Shown: one piece after another, positions 39,628 to 47,952 of the stretch | Numbering within the stretch: position 1 is the stretch's first letter | How the letters are laid out: the number at the start of each line of letters is the position of its first letter | Assembly (NCBI GenBank): GCA_963793415.1 | Contig: CAWCAC010000002.1 | Span: 2,728,001 to 2,792,000 of the forward strand | From: CAXMST01 sp963793415 | Lineage (GTDB): Bacteria; Actinomycetota; Thermoleophilia; Solirubrobacterales; 70-9 | DNA length: 64,000 nt | Direction: 5' to 3' | The notes under the pieces: generated by a model | Seen by the model: the letters and a program-made list of their open reading frames with translations, nothing else | Told to the model about the DNA's origin: nothing | Databases searched by the model: none | Position numbers and translations under genes: made by a program

Positions 39628-40394
39628 GCTTCCCCGACCTCATCCTCGTCTTCGTCGCCGGCACCGGCGCGGGCGCGATCAACGCGCTGATCGGCTCGGG
39701 GACGCTGATCACGTTTCCCGCCCTGCTCGCGGTCGGCTATCCGCCCGTTGTCGCCAACGTCTCCAACTGCCTCGGGCTCGTGCCAGGGGCCGCGAGCGCC
39801 GCCTACGGCTACCGCGAGGAGCTCGAGGGCAGCAAGCCGCGTTTGGCGCGACTTGCGCCGCTGACGATCGCCGGCGCGATCGCCGGCGCGATCCTGCTGC
39901 TGGCGCTGCCGGCCGAGGCCTTCGAGGTGATCGTGCCGGTCCTGATCGCAGCCTCGCTGGTCCTGATCCTGCTGCAGCCGCGGATCTCGGCCTGGGTCGC
40001 GGCCCGGCGCGAGGCCGAGGAGGAGGGCCGGGCGCCGGCGCCCCACGGCGGCCCGGCCGTCGCTGCGGGCATCTTCGGCACCGGGGTCTACGGCGGCTAC
40101 TTCGGGGCCGGTCAGGGGATCCTGCTGCTGGCGATCCTCGCTATCGGCGTCCCCGGCGAGCTCAAGGATCTGAACGCGGTCCGTGCGGTGCTCGCTGGGA
40201 TCGCCAACCTGACGGCCGGCATCGTCTTCCTGTTCGCCGCCGATCTCGCCTGGGAGGCGGTGCTGGTGATCGCCGTCGGCTCGACCCTCGGCGGCCTGAT
40301 CGGGGCCCGGGCCGGCCGCCGTCTGCCGGATCCGGCACTGCGCGCGGTGATCGTCGTCGTCGGTCTCGCCGCGATCGCCCAGCTGTTGCTCTAG
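39624..40394 (+). CDS. TauE/SafE-family permease, probable CTG start
   Basis: A 256-residue integral membrane protein of the sulfite/sulfonate exporter family, about eight membrane segments. The first canonical start in frame (GTG 39780) would remove the first family repeat. That repeat is encoded upstream in the same frame: FPDLILVFVAGTGAGAINALIGSG, TLITFPALLAVGYPPVVAN and SNCLGLVPG. The only start available there is CTG at 39624-39626, overlapping the upstream TGA. The second repeat begins GTGVYGGYFGAGQGILLLA. The transported anion is unknown. It ends in a CTAG shared with the stop of the convergent PAS gene. Confidence 0.8.
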   Translation: MSFPDLILVFVAGTGAGAINALIGSGTLITFPALLAVGYPPVVANVSNCLGLVPGAASAAYGYREELEGSKPRLARLAPLTIAGAIAGAILLLALPAEAFEVIVPVLIAASLVLILLQPRISAWVAARREAEEEGRAPAPHGGPAVAAGIFGTGVYGGYFGAGQGILLLAILAIGVPGELKDLNAVRAVLAGIANLTAGIVFLFAADLAWEAVLVIAVGSTLGGLIGARAGRRLPDPALRAVIVVVGLAAIAQLLL

Positions 40395-40834
40395 GGGAGC
40401 GCCGCTGGCTCGGAGACGGCAGTGCAGACCCCGATCATCCGCATCGGGCTGCCATCCCCATCGGTCATCACCTCGCCCTTGGTGTGCATCAGGAAGACGG
40501 TCCCGTCCGGCCTGACGCAGCGCTTGATGTCCTCGAACGGCTGGTGGTCGGCGAACGCCTTGCGATTGCGCTCGTCGACGGCATCGCGATCGTCGGGGTG
40601 GACACGGGCGAGGAACTCCTCGTAACTCGGCTCCGTCTCCCCCGGCTCGAGACCGTAGACCCGGAAGAGCTCATCCGACCAGGTCACGTGGTTGTTCGGA
40701 ATGTCCCACTCCCAGCTGCCGATACCGGTATCGCGCTGAGCCTCGTCGACCCCCTCACGGGTCGTCTCCGGACCGCCGCTGAGCAGCTTCACGCGCTGCA
40801 GCTCAGCATCGAGCGTGGCATGCAAGGGTGCCAT
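40391..40834 (-). CDS. Single PAS-domain protein
   Basis: A 147-residue protein made almost entirely of one PAS_3-type domain: GIGSWEWDIPNNHVTWSDELFRVYGL, PSYEEFLARVHPDDRDAV, IKRCVRPDGTVFLMHTKGEV and a closing GSPMRMIGVCTAVSE. There is no kinase, cyclase or DNA-binding part, so it would act as a stand-alone sensor or partner. The ligand is unknown. It converges on the TauE/SafE gene with a 4-bp overlap of stop codons (CTAG). Confidence 0.8.
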   Translation of the reverse strand: MAPLHATLDAELQRVKLLSGGPETTREGVDEAQRDTGIGSWEWDIPNNHVTWSDELFRVYGLEPGETEPSYEEFLARVHPDDRDAVDERNRKAFADHQPFEDIKRCVRPDGTVFLMHTKGEVMTDGDGSPMRMIGVCTAVSEPAALP

Positions 40835-40948
40835 CGCCCCTAATCATCGGCAGATCAAGCCAGAAAATCAAGCCCGGACTCGGCACGGCCCGTGCGGCGC
40901 GGTGGGCGAGGCCGGGAGCGTCGAGGGCAAGGAGCCCCGTGAGCGATA

Positions 40949-40961
40949 GTGGCGGAGCCAC
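40949..40961. terminator. Short hairpin GTGGCGGAGCCAC, second copy
   Basis: Identical 13-mer to 8813-8825, here 41 nt past the stop of ispH on the minus strand. The 5-bp stem with GGA loop may act as a weak terminator. Confidence 0.4.
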
Positions 40962-41002
40962 GTGAGCGAGCGCGGACGCCGCCATCGGCGCTCCCGGACC
41001 GC

Positions 41003-41971
41003 CTACCGCGCCGCCAACTCCGTCCGGATCTCCTTGGGCAACATGAAGCGGACGTCTTCGTCGACGGTGCGGAGCTCGGAGACGTCGGAGGCGCCGCGCT
41101 CGCGGAAGAACTCGACCAGCGCTGCAACGAGCTCCTCGGGGGCGCTGGCGCCGGAGGTGATGCCGACCGTCTCGACTCCCTCGAGCCACTCCTCCTCGAC
41201 CTGACCGGCGTTGTCGATCAGGTGCGAAGCGGTGCCGAGCTCACGGGTGACGTCGACGAGCCGGTTCGAGTTGGAGGAGTTCTTGGAGCCGATCACGAGC
41301 ACGAGATCGCACTCGCGGGCGAGCTGCTTGACCGCGAGCTGCCGGTTCGTGGTCGCGTAACAGATGTCGTCGGACTTGCTCGAGACGATTCCGGGGTAGC
41401 GCTCGCGGAGCCGGGCGATGATCTCGGCCGTCTCATCGACCGAGAGCGTGGTCTGGGTGATGAAGGCGACCTTGTCCGGATCCGGGACCTCGACCTTGTC
41501 GACGTCCTCGGCGGTCTCGACGAGGATGATCGAGTCAGGGGCCTCGCCGGTCGTGCCCTCGACCTCCTCGTGGCCATCGTGGCCGATCAGGATGATCGTG
41601 TAGCCCTGCTCGGCGAACTTGCGGGCGGAGACGTGGACCTTGGTGACGAGCGGGCAGGTCGCGTCGATCGTGCGCAGCTTCCGCTTCGCGGCGTTGTCAT
41701 GGACCGCGGGGGCAACGCCGTGGGCGCTGAAGACGACCAGCGCGCCCTCGGGAACCTCGGTCTCCTCCTCGACGAAGATCGCGCCCCGCTCGGCGAGCTC
41801 GGAGACGACGTGCTTGTTGTGCACGATCTCCTTGCGGACGTAGACGGGCGGGCCGTAGAGCTCGAGCGCGTGCTCGACGGTCTGGACGGCGCGATCGACG
41901 CCGGCGCAGTATCCGCGAGGTGCAGCGAGGAGCACCCGGCTGGGCGCCCCCGTTGAGGTGGCAGCGGGCAT
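41003..41971 (-). CDS. ispH: IspH, 4-hydroxy-3-methylbut-2-enyl diphosphate reductase
   Basis: A 322-residue iron-sulfur enzyme making IPP and DMAPP, last step of the MEP isoprenoid pathway. Cluster cysteines are in PRGYCAGVDRAV, DATCPLVTKVH and SDDICYATTNRQ. Other hallmarks include the substrate-binding EIVHNKHVV, FSAHGV, IGHDGHEEVEGT and GSKNSSNSNRL. The start is taken as ATG 41971, since TAGCCT ends exactly 6 nt before it as at other leaderless genes here; GTG 41977 is the alternative. It depends on the SUF system encoded elsewhere in the window. Confidence 0.96.
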   Translation of the reverse strand: MPAATSTGAPSRVLLAAPRGYCAGVDRAVQTVEHALELYGPPVYVRKEIVHNKHVVSELAERGAIFVEEETEVPEGALVVFSAHGVAPAVHDNAAKRKLRTIDATCPLVTKVHVSARKFAEQGYTIILIGHDGHEEVEGTTGEAPDSIILVETAEDVDKVEVPDPDKVAFITQTTLSVDETAEIIARLRERYPGIVSSKSDDICYATTNRQLAVKQLARECDLVLVIGSKNSSNSNRLVDVTRELGTASHLIDNAGQVEEEWLEGVETVGITSGASAPEELVAALVEFFRERGASDVSELRTVDEDVRFMLPKEIRTELAAR

Positions 41972-41977
41972 GGACAC

Positions 41978-41983
41978 AGGCTA
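41978..41983 (-). promoter_or_regulatory. -10 box TAGCCT of ispH (leaderless)
   Basis: On the minus strand TAGCCT is followed by 6 nt and the ATG at 41971. No ribosome-binding site is present, and this spacing decides the start codon. Confidence 0.5.
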
Positions 41984-43051
41984 AAGGGTTGGCCCGGAGT
42001 CCTCGCCCACAGCGCCGGGGGTCTCGCCGCGCCGCTCGGCCTTGAGATCGCTGCGGTGGCGCCGGGTGCGGCCCTGCAGCTGGGGGCGGCCACCCTCCAT
42101 ACCCGACCAGGGCGCCGAATTCTCGTCGTAGATGACGACCGTACGGGCGAAGCGGTCGTGCCAGCCCTGGCGCTTGGAATTGACCATGATCGCGAGCACT
42201 CCGAGGCCCGCGGCCGCGATCGCGATCGGCAGCATGAACGCACGCCTGACCGCGTCCCGATAGGAGACGTCGCCACCGCCGTCGGTGACGAGGCGGATAC
42301 CGAGGAACCGCATTCCCGGGGTCTGGCCAACGAGGTACCAGAAGTTGACGAACAGGATCGCTCCGAAGAAGAAGCCGAGCACGACGACGATCGCGAACGC
42401 CCATGGGGGCAGCCCGTCACCGTCGCCGAAGGCGAAGGGCAGGATCGCTGAGAGCACCGCACCGCTGAGCGTGAGGAAGCCGACGATCAGGGCAACGTCG
42501 ATCGAGAACGCCACGAGGCGGGTCATGAAGCCTGCCTCTTCCGCTTCCGCCTCAGGGTCCCCGTGGCCCGGCACGATCCTGTGCGCGATCCGCTCGAGCA
42601 GGTCGTCGACGCCCTCTGTCAGGCGGCTGACCTGGCGGCCGATGTCGGAGATCAGGCCGAAGCCCTGCTGGGCGATCGCGGCCCTGACCTCAGGCGCCTC
42701 GGCGACCCGCTCGACCAGCTTCTGCGCCTTGTCGGACGCGAGGATCTCATCCCAGATCCGATCCGAGGCGTCGCTGTCGAGCGCCTTCGTGACCAGACCC
42801 TCGACGTCGACATGGGCGGCGGCGGAGATCAGCACCTCCTCGAGCCGACCCTCCTCGGCGAGCCGGATCACCGCGCGCTCGACGGCGGGGCTGTCGAGCG
42901 CCGACACGATCGCCTCCTCGGCGGCCGTGTCGAACGCCCGGTCGACCCCCGTGGCGCCGGCGATCGCGCGCCCGGCCCGGACGCCGCCGCCGAGCACGCG
43001 GGTGGCGAGTGGATCGTCCCCGTGCGCGGGGCTCGGCTTGCGGTCGGCCAT
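41981..43051 (-). CDS. RDD-family membrane protein with long N-terminal helical region
   Basis: A 356-residue protein. The N-terminal 165 residues are helical and soluble (AVERAVIRLAEEGRLEEVLISAAAHVDVEGL), unusual for the family. The RDD domain follows with three or four membrane segments: GFMTRLVAFSIDVALIVGF carries the first Arg and Asp, and GQTPGMRFLGIRLV follows. The basic C-terminal tail is disordered. RDD proteins are of largely unknown function; some transport Na+ or compatible solutes. It ends just before ispH, with the ispH -10 box overlapping its stop. TAGACT lies 6 nt before its ATG. Confidence 0.85.
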   Translation of the reverse strand: MADRKPSPAHGDDPLATRVLGGGVRAGRAIAGATGVDRAFDTAAEEAIVSALDSPAVERAVIRLAEEGRLEEVLISAAAHVDVEGLVTKALDSDASDRIWDEILASDKAQKLVERVAEAPEVRAAIAQQGFGLISDIGRQVSRLTEGVDDLLERIAHRIVPGHGDPEAEAEEAGFMTRLVAFSIDVALIVGFLTLSGAVLSAILPFAFGDGDGLPPWAFAIVVVLGFFFGAILFVNFWYLVGQTPGMRFLGIRLVTDGGGDVSYRDAVRRAFMLPIAIAAAGLGVLAIMVNSKRQGWHDRFARTVVIYDENSAPWSGMEGGRPQLQGRTRRHRSDLKAERRGETPGAVGEDSGPTL

Positions 43052-43057
43052 CGGCTC

Positions 43058-43063
43058 AGTCTA
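43058..43063 (-). promoter_or_regulatory. -10 box TAGACT of the RDD gene (leaderless)
   Basis: TAGACT on the minus strand is followed by 6 nt (GAGCCG) and the ATG at 43051, the same geometry as other leaderless genes in the window. Confidence 0.5.
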
Positions 43064-43088
43064 TGAGGCGGGAAGCCGCGAGTCGGGC

Positions 43089-44015
43089 TCAGGGCAGCTG
43101 CGGCAGCGCCTCGAGCGCCGCCTCGCCGACCGCGTCGAGGCTCGCAGGGCAGATCTTGTCGAGCGTGTCGGCATCGGTGTGCCAGAACTCACCCGGCGAG
43201 CCGTTGCCGCCGTAGGTGAAGTCGATCAGGTCGACGGCCGGGATGCCCGCCTCCTGAAACGGGACGTGGTCGTCGAGGATCGAACTGGTCACGCCCTCGA
43301 ACGGGGCACCTCCGGCGGCATCCGCGAAGGCCGCGTAGAGGTCCTCGTCGGAAGAGAACTCACGCGGGATCTGCAGGTCGCAGTCACCGACCATGTCGAG
43401 CAGGACCATCGCCTCGATCTCGTCGAGGGGCGGGATCCCTGCGGCCTCATCACCACCCTCCCTCGCCTGCTCGACGTATTCGCGGCTGCCGCGGGTGCCG
43501 TCCGCCTCGAAGTCGCGGTTCCCCCGTGCTTCCTCGCCGTCGAACAACGCGATCGCGAGCGAGGGGCCGGGGAGCGGATTCGGCAGCGTGCGGGCCAGCT
43601 CGAGCACGACCGCGACACCGCTGGCACCGTCGTTGGCACCGACGAGGCCGGGCACGTCCTTGGTGTCGTGGTGAGCGCCGAGGACCACGTACCCGGGCGA
43701 CTCGCCTCCGATCACGCCGGTCACGTTGCGCAGCGGCGCGCCTACTGCGACGTTCTCGACGCCGGCCGCACCGAGCTCCGCGGCGAGGAACTCCGCCTGG
43801 CGGGCGTTCGCCTCCGAGCCGGAAGGGCGCGGGCCGAGTTCGACCATCGCCCGCGCGTCCTCGAAGGCGCGGTCGCCGTCGAAGCCGCCGCCGCCCGCGA
43901 CGCTCGCCGCAGTCGTGGACTCGGACGGCGCCTCGTCGTCCCCGGCGCAGCCGGCGGCGAACGCGAGGCAGAGGCCGGCCGCGAGGGCCGCGATCAGGCG
44001 GTGTCCGGCGATCAC
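43089..44015 (-). CDS. M28-family zinc aminopeptidase-like lipoprotein
   Basis: A 308-residue exported metallopeptidase. The signal peptide ends in AFAAGC, so it should be a lipoprotein. The M28 zinc ligands are visible: H and D in VVLGAHHDTKDVPG and GANDGASG, the catalytic Glu in LFDGEEA, then VLLDMVGD and a final His in FWHTDADTLDKI. The substrate is unknown, likely peptides outside the cell. GTG 44015 is preferred over ATG 44036 because the signal peptide is then of normal length and a TAACGT box lies 8 nt upstream; the 44036 start would overlap the divergent gene's ATG. Confidence 0.85.
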   Translation of the reverse strand: MIAGHRLIAALAAGLCLAFAAGCAGDDEAPSESTTAASVAGGGGFDGDRAFEDARAMVELGPRPSGSEANARQAEFLAAELGAAGVENVAVGAPLRNVTGVIGGESPGYVVLGAHHDTKDVPGLVGANDGASGVAVVLELARTLPNPLPGPSLAIALFDGEEARGNRDFEADGTRGSREYVEQAREGGDEAAGIPPLDEIEAMVLLDMVGDCDLQIPREFSSDEDLYAAFADAAGGAPFEGVTSSILDDHVPFQEAGIPAVDLIDFTYGGNGSPGEFWHTDADTLDKICPASLDAVGEAALEALPQLP

Positions 44016-44022
44016 GGACCGG

Positions 44023-44029
44023 TACGTTA
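44023..44029. promoter_or_regulatory. Shared -10 bases for two divergent leaderless genes
   Basis: The bases tacgtta read TACGTT on the plus strand, 6 nt before the ATG at 44035, and TAACGT on the minus strand, 8 nt before the GTG at 44015. One 7-bp stretch could therefore serve as -10 element for both divergent genes, which would then compete for polymerase. Confidence 0.45.
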
Positions 44030-44034
44030 GGCGC

Positions 44035-45513
44035 ATGACGGACGGCCACATGGACCGCCTGACCGCGCTCGACGCCTCGTTCCTGACGAACGAGACCGGC
44101 GCGGGCCACATGCACATCGGGGCTCTGGCGATCTTCGAGGGCCAGCCGCCGACCTACGAGGAGCTGGTCGCGCACATCGAGTCGCGGCTCCATCTCGTGC
44201 CGCGGTACCGGCAAAAGCTCGCAATCCCGCCGGTCGAGACGGGGCGCCCGTTCTGGGTCGACGATGCTCACTTCAACATCGAGTACCACGTCCGCCACGC
44301 GGCGCTGCCGGCCCCCGGCGACGAGGGTCAGCTGCGCCGGCGCGTCGCCCGCGTCTTCTCGCAGCGGCTCGACCGATCGAAGCCACTCTGGGAGCTGTGG
44401 CTGATCCAGGGTCTGAAGCGGAAGCGCTTCGCGCTGATCTCGAAGACTCACCACGCGGTCGTCGACGGGGTATCCGGGGTCGACATCGCCACGGTCCTGT
44501 TCGACTTCAAGCAGGACCCGGACCCGCCGACCTCCGAGCACGTCTGGCAACCGAAGCCGGAACCTTCCTCGACCGAGCTCGCAGCCCGCGGCGTCGAGGG
44601 CCTGGCCCGGACGCCGATCCGCCTCGCCCGGCGGCTGGAGACCGCGATCCGGCACCCGACCTCGACCCTGAGCGGCGCCCGCGAGGCCGTCGAGGGGGTC
44701 GGCGATGTCGCCTGGGCCTTGGTCAACTCCGCCCCCGAGGTGCCGCTCAACACGAGCATCGGCCCGCACCGACGGTTCGTCTGGACGCGGGCCCAGCTCG
44801 ACGACTTCAAGGAGATCAAGCGCGAGCTCGGCGGCACCGTCAACGACGTGGTCCTCGCGGTCACGGCCGGTGCGCTGCGCGGCTGGCTGCTCGAGCGCGA
44901 CGTCAACACCGACGGCCTCGAGCTGCGGGCGCTGGTGCCGGTCTCGGTGCGGGCCCCCGATTCCCACGGCGAGCTCGGCAACCAGATCGCCGCCGTGCGC
45001 GGGCCGCTTCCCGTCTCCTACGGCGACCCGGTCGAGCGGCTGGCCGCGGTGCGCCGCGACATGAACCACGTCAAGGCCTCCAAGCAGGCGGTCGGGGCTG
45101 AGGTGATCTCGCGCTTCAACGACTTCGCACCGCCGACGTTGCTCGCTCAGGCCTCGCGGCTCAACTTCTCGACGAGGCTCTTCAACCTGATCGTGACCAA
45201 CGTCCCCGGCCCCCAGTTCCCGCTGTATCTGATGGGCCGCCGCCTGCTCGACGTCTTCCCGATCGCGTTCCTGCCCGAGAACCATTCGCTGGCGATCGCG
45301 ATCATGTCCTACGACGGCGGCATCAATTTCGGCCTGCTCGCCGACCACGACTCGATGGAGGACGTCGAGACGATCAGCGCCGGGCTGGAGCGCGAGATCG
45401 CGGCTCTGCTGCGCGCCTCGCGGTCGTCTGGTGCCGATCGCGACGCGGCCGAGCACGCGCGCGCGTCGAGGGTGGCGCTGGCCGCGGAGGGCGACGAGGA
45501 CGAGCCGGCCTGA
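44035..45513 (+). CDS. WS/DGAT wax ester synthase/diacylglycerol acyltransferase
   Basis: A 492-residue acyltransferase that joins acyl-CoA to a fatty alcohol or diacylglycerol to make storage lipid. The catalytic motif HHAVVDG is at about 139-145 (SKTHHAVVDGVSG). Other family segments are MDRLTALDASFLTNE at the N-terminus, the PLWELWLIQGL segment and the C-terminal VTNVPGPQFPLYLMG and SYDGGINFGLLAD. The ATG at 44035 is the family start. It is divergent from the M28 peptidase gene with a shared -10 region. Confidence 0.93.
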   Translation: MTDGHMDRLTALDASFLTNETGAGHMHIGALAIFEGQPPTYEELVAHIESRLHLVPRYRQKLAIPPVETGRPFWVDDAHFNIEYHVRHAALPAPGDEGQLRRRVARVFSQRLDRSKPLWELWLIQGLKRKRFALISKTHHAVVDGVSGVDIATVLFDFKQDPDPPTSEHVWQPKPEPSSTELAARGVEGLARTPIRLARRLETAIRHPTSTLSGAREAVEGVGDVAWALVNSAPEVPLNTSIGPHRRFVWTRAQLDDFKEIKRELGGTVNDVVLAVTAGALRGWLLERDVNTDGLELRALVPVSVRAPDSHGELGNQIAAVRGPLPVSYGDPVERLAAVRRDMNHVKASKQAVGAEVISRFNDFAPPTLLAQASRLNFSTRLFNLIVTNVPGPQFPLYLMGRRLLDVFPIAFLPENHSLAIAIMSYDGGINFGLLADHDSMEDVETISAGLEREIAALLRASRSSGADRDAAEHARASRVALAAEGDEDEPA

Positions 45514-45558
45514 GGCGCCGGCCTTGCGCAACGCCGCGTCGGGGCGGACAATGGGCCT

Positions 45559-45843
45559 GTGAATGACGAAACTCCGAGCGTGGGGCCGTTTCGCTACCAC
45601 CTCGAACTGTCCCCCGCCCAGCTGAAGATCACGCATACCGCGCTGCATTCGCTGCTGAACGACTTCGGCCACGAGCAGTCCGACGTGCACGGCGTTATCC
45701 GGGAGGTGCTCGAGAAGCTGCCCGACGAGCACGCGATGCGGGCGATCCGCCTCGACGACGAGCTCGAACGGGAGCTCCAGCGCGAGGAATCGCCCCTCGA
45801 TGCCCTGACCGACGAAGACGGCCCGGGGCCGAGCGCGGCCTGA
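45559..45843 (+). CDS. Small soluble protein of unknown function
   Basis: A 94-residue acidic protein with a mostly helical pattern: YHLELSPAQLKITHTALHSLLNDFGHEQSDVHGVIREVLEKL, then an acidic, charged C-terminus. No signal peptide, membrane segment or known motif is seen. The start is GTG 45559, with GACAAT 6 nt upstream as a possible -10 box. It follows the WS/DGAT gene by 45 bp on the same strand; a functional link is not shown. Confidence 0.65.
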   Translation: MNDETPSVGPFRYHLELSPAQLKITHTALHSLLNDFGHEQSDVHGVIREVLEKLPDEHAMRAIRLDDELERELQREESPLDALTDEDGPGPSAA

Positions 45844-45920
45844 GCCGGCGCCGCTCGGCGGCGCTCGGACAGGCCTGAGCCCCGCTTAGGGGTGCGGCGC
45901 TACCCTGCCCCGCTTCCCCC

Positions 45921-46853
45921 ATGTCACTCTCCGTCCAGATCGGCCTGCTGTTCGCGATCGCGACCGCGTTCGCCTCGGTCCTCGGCTTCCTCTACAAGCA
46001 CCGCGGCGCCGTCGCCTCACCGGACGTCGAGTGGAGCCGGCCGATCCGCAGCTCGCTGGCGCTGTTCAAGAACCGCTGGTACGTGCTCGGAATCGTGATC
46101 GCGACGCTCGGCTGGGGCTTCCACGTCGCCGCTCTCGCCCTCGCTCCGATCTCACTGGTGCAGTCGGTGATCGCCGGCGGCCTGGTGCTGCTGACGGTCA
46201 CCGCCGATCGCCTCTTCGCCCATCACGTGACCCGCCGGGAATGGATCGGCGTCGGGCTCGCGGCCGCCGGGCTCGCCTTCCTCGCGGCGACGCTCGAAGG
46301 CGGTGGCTCGGAGGCCCACTCCTCCTATGAGGCCACGACCCTGATCGTCTTCCTGGCGCTGATCAGCGCCGGGGCGGTCGGGCTCGTCGTCTTCGGCCGC
46401 AACCGGCCGCGCGCGGGGGTGCTGCTCGGAGTATCGGCGGGCCTGTTCTGGGCGGCCTCGGATACTGCGATCAAGGCGTCGAGCGACGCGCTCGGTGAGG
46501 AGAGCTTGATCTTCCTGCTCCTGAGCCCGCTGGCGCTGCTGATCCTCGTCTACTCGATCGTCGGCCTGATCGTCTCCGCCAAGAGCCTGCAGATCGGCAA
46601 GGCCGTCCCCGTGATCGCGATGACCAGCGTCGCCGCCAACGCGCTGACGATCGCCTCCGGCCCGATCGTCTTCGGTGAGCCGATGCCATCCGATCCGCTC
46701 GGCTTCGGGCTGCGGATCCTCGCCTTCGCGCTGGTCATCTTCGCTGCGGCGCTGACGCCGGCGCCGGTCGCCGCGGCCGAGGCCGAGATCGAGGCCGAAC
46801 AGGCCGAGACCAAGGAGGACGCGGCGATCGCGCCCTCCTACACCCGGGCCTGA
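45921..46853 (+). CDS. DMT-superfamily (EamA/NIPA-like) membrane transporter
   Basis: A 310-residue protein with about nine or ten hydrophobic segments in two related halves. It begins SLSVQIGLLFAIATAFASVLGFLYKHRG. The segments SLVQSVIAGGLVLLTVTADRLF and GKAVPVIAMTSVAANALTIASGPIVFGE are the typical end of each EamA half (proline-rich fourth helix). The C-terminal tail is acidic. The substrate is unknown. It converges on the MDR reductase with only 1 bp between stops. Confidence 0.85.
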   Translation: MSLSVQIGLLFAIATAFASVLGFLYKHRGAVASPDVEWSRPIRSSLALFKNRWYVLGIVIATLGWGFHVAALALAPISLVQSVIAGGLVLLTVTADRLFAHHVTRREWIGVGLAAAGLAFLAATLEGGGSEAHSSYEATTLIVFLALISAGAVGLVVFGRNRPRAGVLLGVSAGLFWAASDTAIKASSDALGEESLIFLLLSPLALLILVYSIVGLIVSAKSLQIGKAVPVIAMTSVAANALTIASGPIVFGEPMPSDPLGFGLRILAFALVIFAAALTPAPVAAAEAEIEAEQAETKEDAAIAPSYTRA

Positions 46854-46854
46854 C

Positions 46855-47892
46855 TCAGGCCGCCGGCACCTCGAGGTCGGGCTCGCCGACCTTGAGGATC
46901 AGCTTGCCGCGGTTTTCGCCGTCGAACAGCATGTTCAGGGTCTCGGGGGCCTTCGTCACGTCCCCTTCGACGAGCGTCTCCTCGTGCTTGAGCTTGCCCT
47001 CCTGCATCCACGGCACCATCACGCCGAGCGCTTCCATCGTGCGGCCGCCGTAGTCGAGGATCAGGAAGCCCTGGATCTTGATCCGCTTCGCGATCACGGC
47101 GCCGAAATTGGCCGGCCCGGCCGAGGCGGCATTCGAGTTGTAGTCCTCGATCAGGCCGCAGAGCGCGAACCGGCCGCCGATCTTGAGGCGGTCGAAGACG
47201 GCGTTCATGATCTCGCCGCCGACGTTCTCGAACTGGGCGTCGACGCCGTCCGGGGTCGCCGCCGCGAGCTGCTCGCGCCAGTCGTCGTCCCGGTAACAGA
47301 CCGCAGCGTCGAAGCCGAGCTCGCCGGTCAGCCAGTCGCACTTCTCGGCGGTGCCGGCGATGCCGACGACCCGGGCGCCGAGCGCCTTGGCGACCTGGCC
47401 GGCGACCGAGCCGACCGCGCCGGCGGCGCCGTCGACGACGAAGGTGTCGCCGTCGCTGACCTGACAGACGTCGGTCACACCCCAGTAGGCGGTGAGGCCG
47501 GTCATGCCGAGCGCGCCGAGCATCGTCGTCGTCGGCAGGCCGGTGCCCCGCGGCATCACGTTGAGGCGCCCGGACTCGCCGGTGGTCACGTATTCCTGCC
47601 AGCCCAGCGTGCCCATGACAAGATCGCCGACCGGGTAGCGATCGTCATTGGACGCGATCACCTGACCGAGCCCGAGGCCGCGCATCGGCGTCCCGAGCTC
47701 GACCTTGGGCAGATACGAGTCGGCGACCATCCAGACCCGGTTGGTCGGGTCGAGCGAGATGTACATGGTCTTGATCAGCGCCTCGCCGGGACCGGGCTCG
47801 GGGATCGGCGCCTCGTCGATCGTGAAGTCCTCGGCCGTGACCCGGTCCGTGGGTCGGGTTGCGAGCAGCATGCGGCGGTTGACGTCGGCCAT
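46855..47892 (-). CDS. NADP-dependent oxidoreductase, MDR superfamily (leukotriene B4 dehydrogenase-like)
   Basis: A 345-residue zinc-free medium-chain reductase of the prostaglandin reductase/CurA/YfmJ group. Typical are YISLDPTNRVWMV, PRGTGLPTTTMLGALGMTGLTAYWG, the nucleotide loop VVDGAAGAVGSVAGQVAK and FENVGGEIMNAVFDRLK. Such enzymes reduce enone double bonds with NADPH. GAGAGGA upstream of the ATG serves as ribosome-binding site. The physiological substrate is unknown. Confidence 0.92.
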   Translation of the reverse strand: MADVNRRMLLATRPTDRVTAEDFTIDEAPIPEPGPGEALIKTMYISLDPTNRVWMVADSYLPKVELGTPMRGLGLGQVIASNDDRYPVGDLVMGTLGWQEYVTTGESGRLNVMPRGTGLPTTTMLGALGMTGLTAYWGVTDVCQVSDGDTFVVDGAAGAVGSVAGQVAKALGARVVGIAGTAEKCDWLTGELGFDAAVCYRDDDWREQLAAATPDGVDAQFENVGGEIMNAVFDRLKIGGRFALCGLIEDYNSNAASAGPANFGAVIAKRIKIQGFLILDYGGRTMEALGVMVPWMQEGKLKHEETLVEGDVTKAPETLNMLFDGENRGKLILKVGEPDLEVPAA

Positions 47893-47952
47893 CGTCGGGT
47901 TCCTCTCGTTGGGGACTGTGAGCGTCCTGGGCGGCGCGGCGGCGGCGCGACC

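Noticed and set aside
43450..45732. A 760-codon minus-strand open frame opposite the WS/DGAT gene
   Set aside because: Shadow frame; no recognisable domain, while WS/DGAT motifs are unambiguous on the plus strand.
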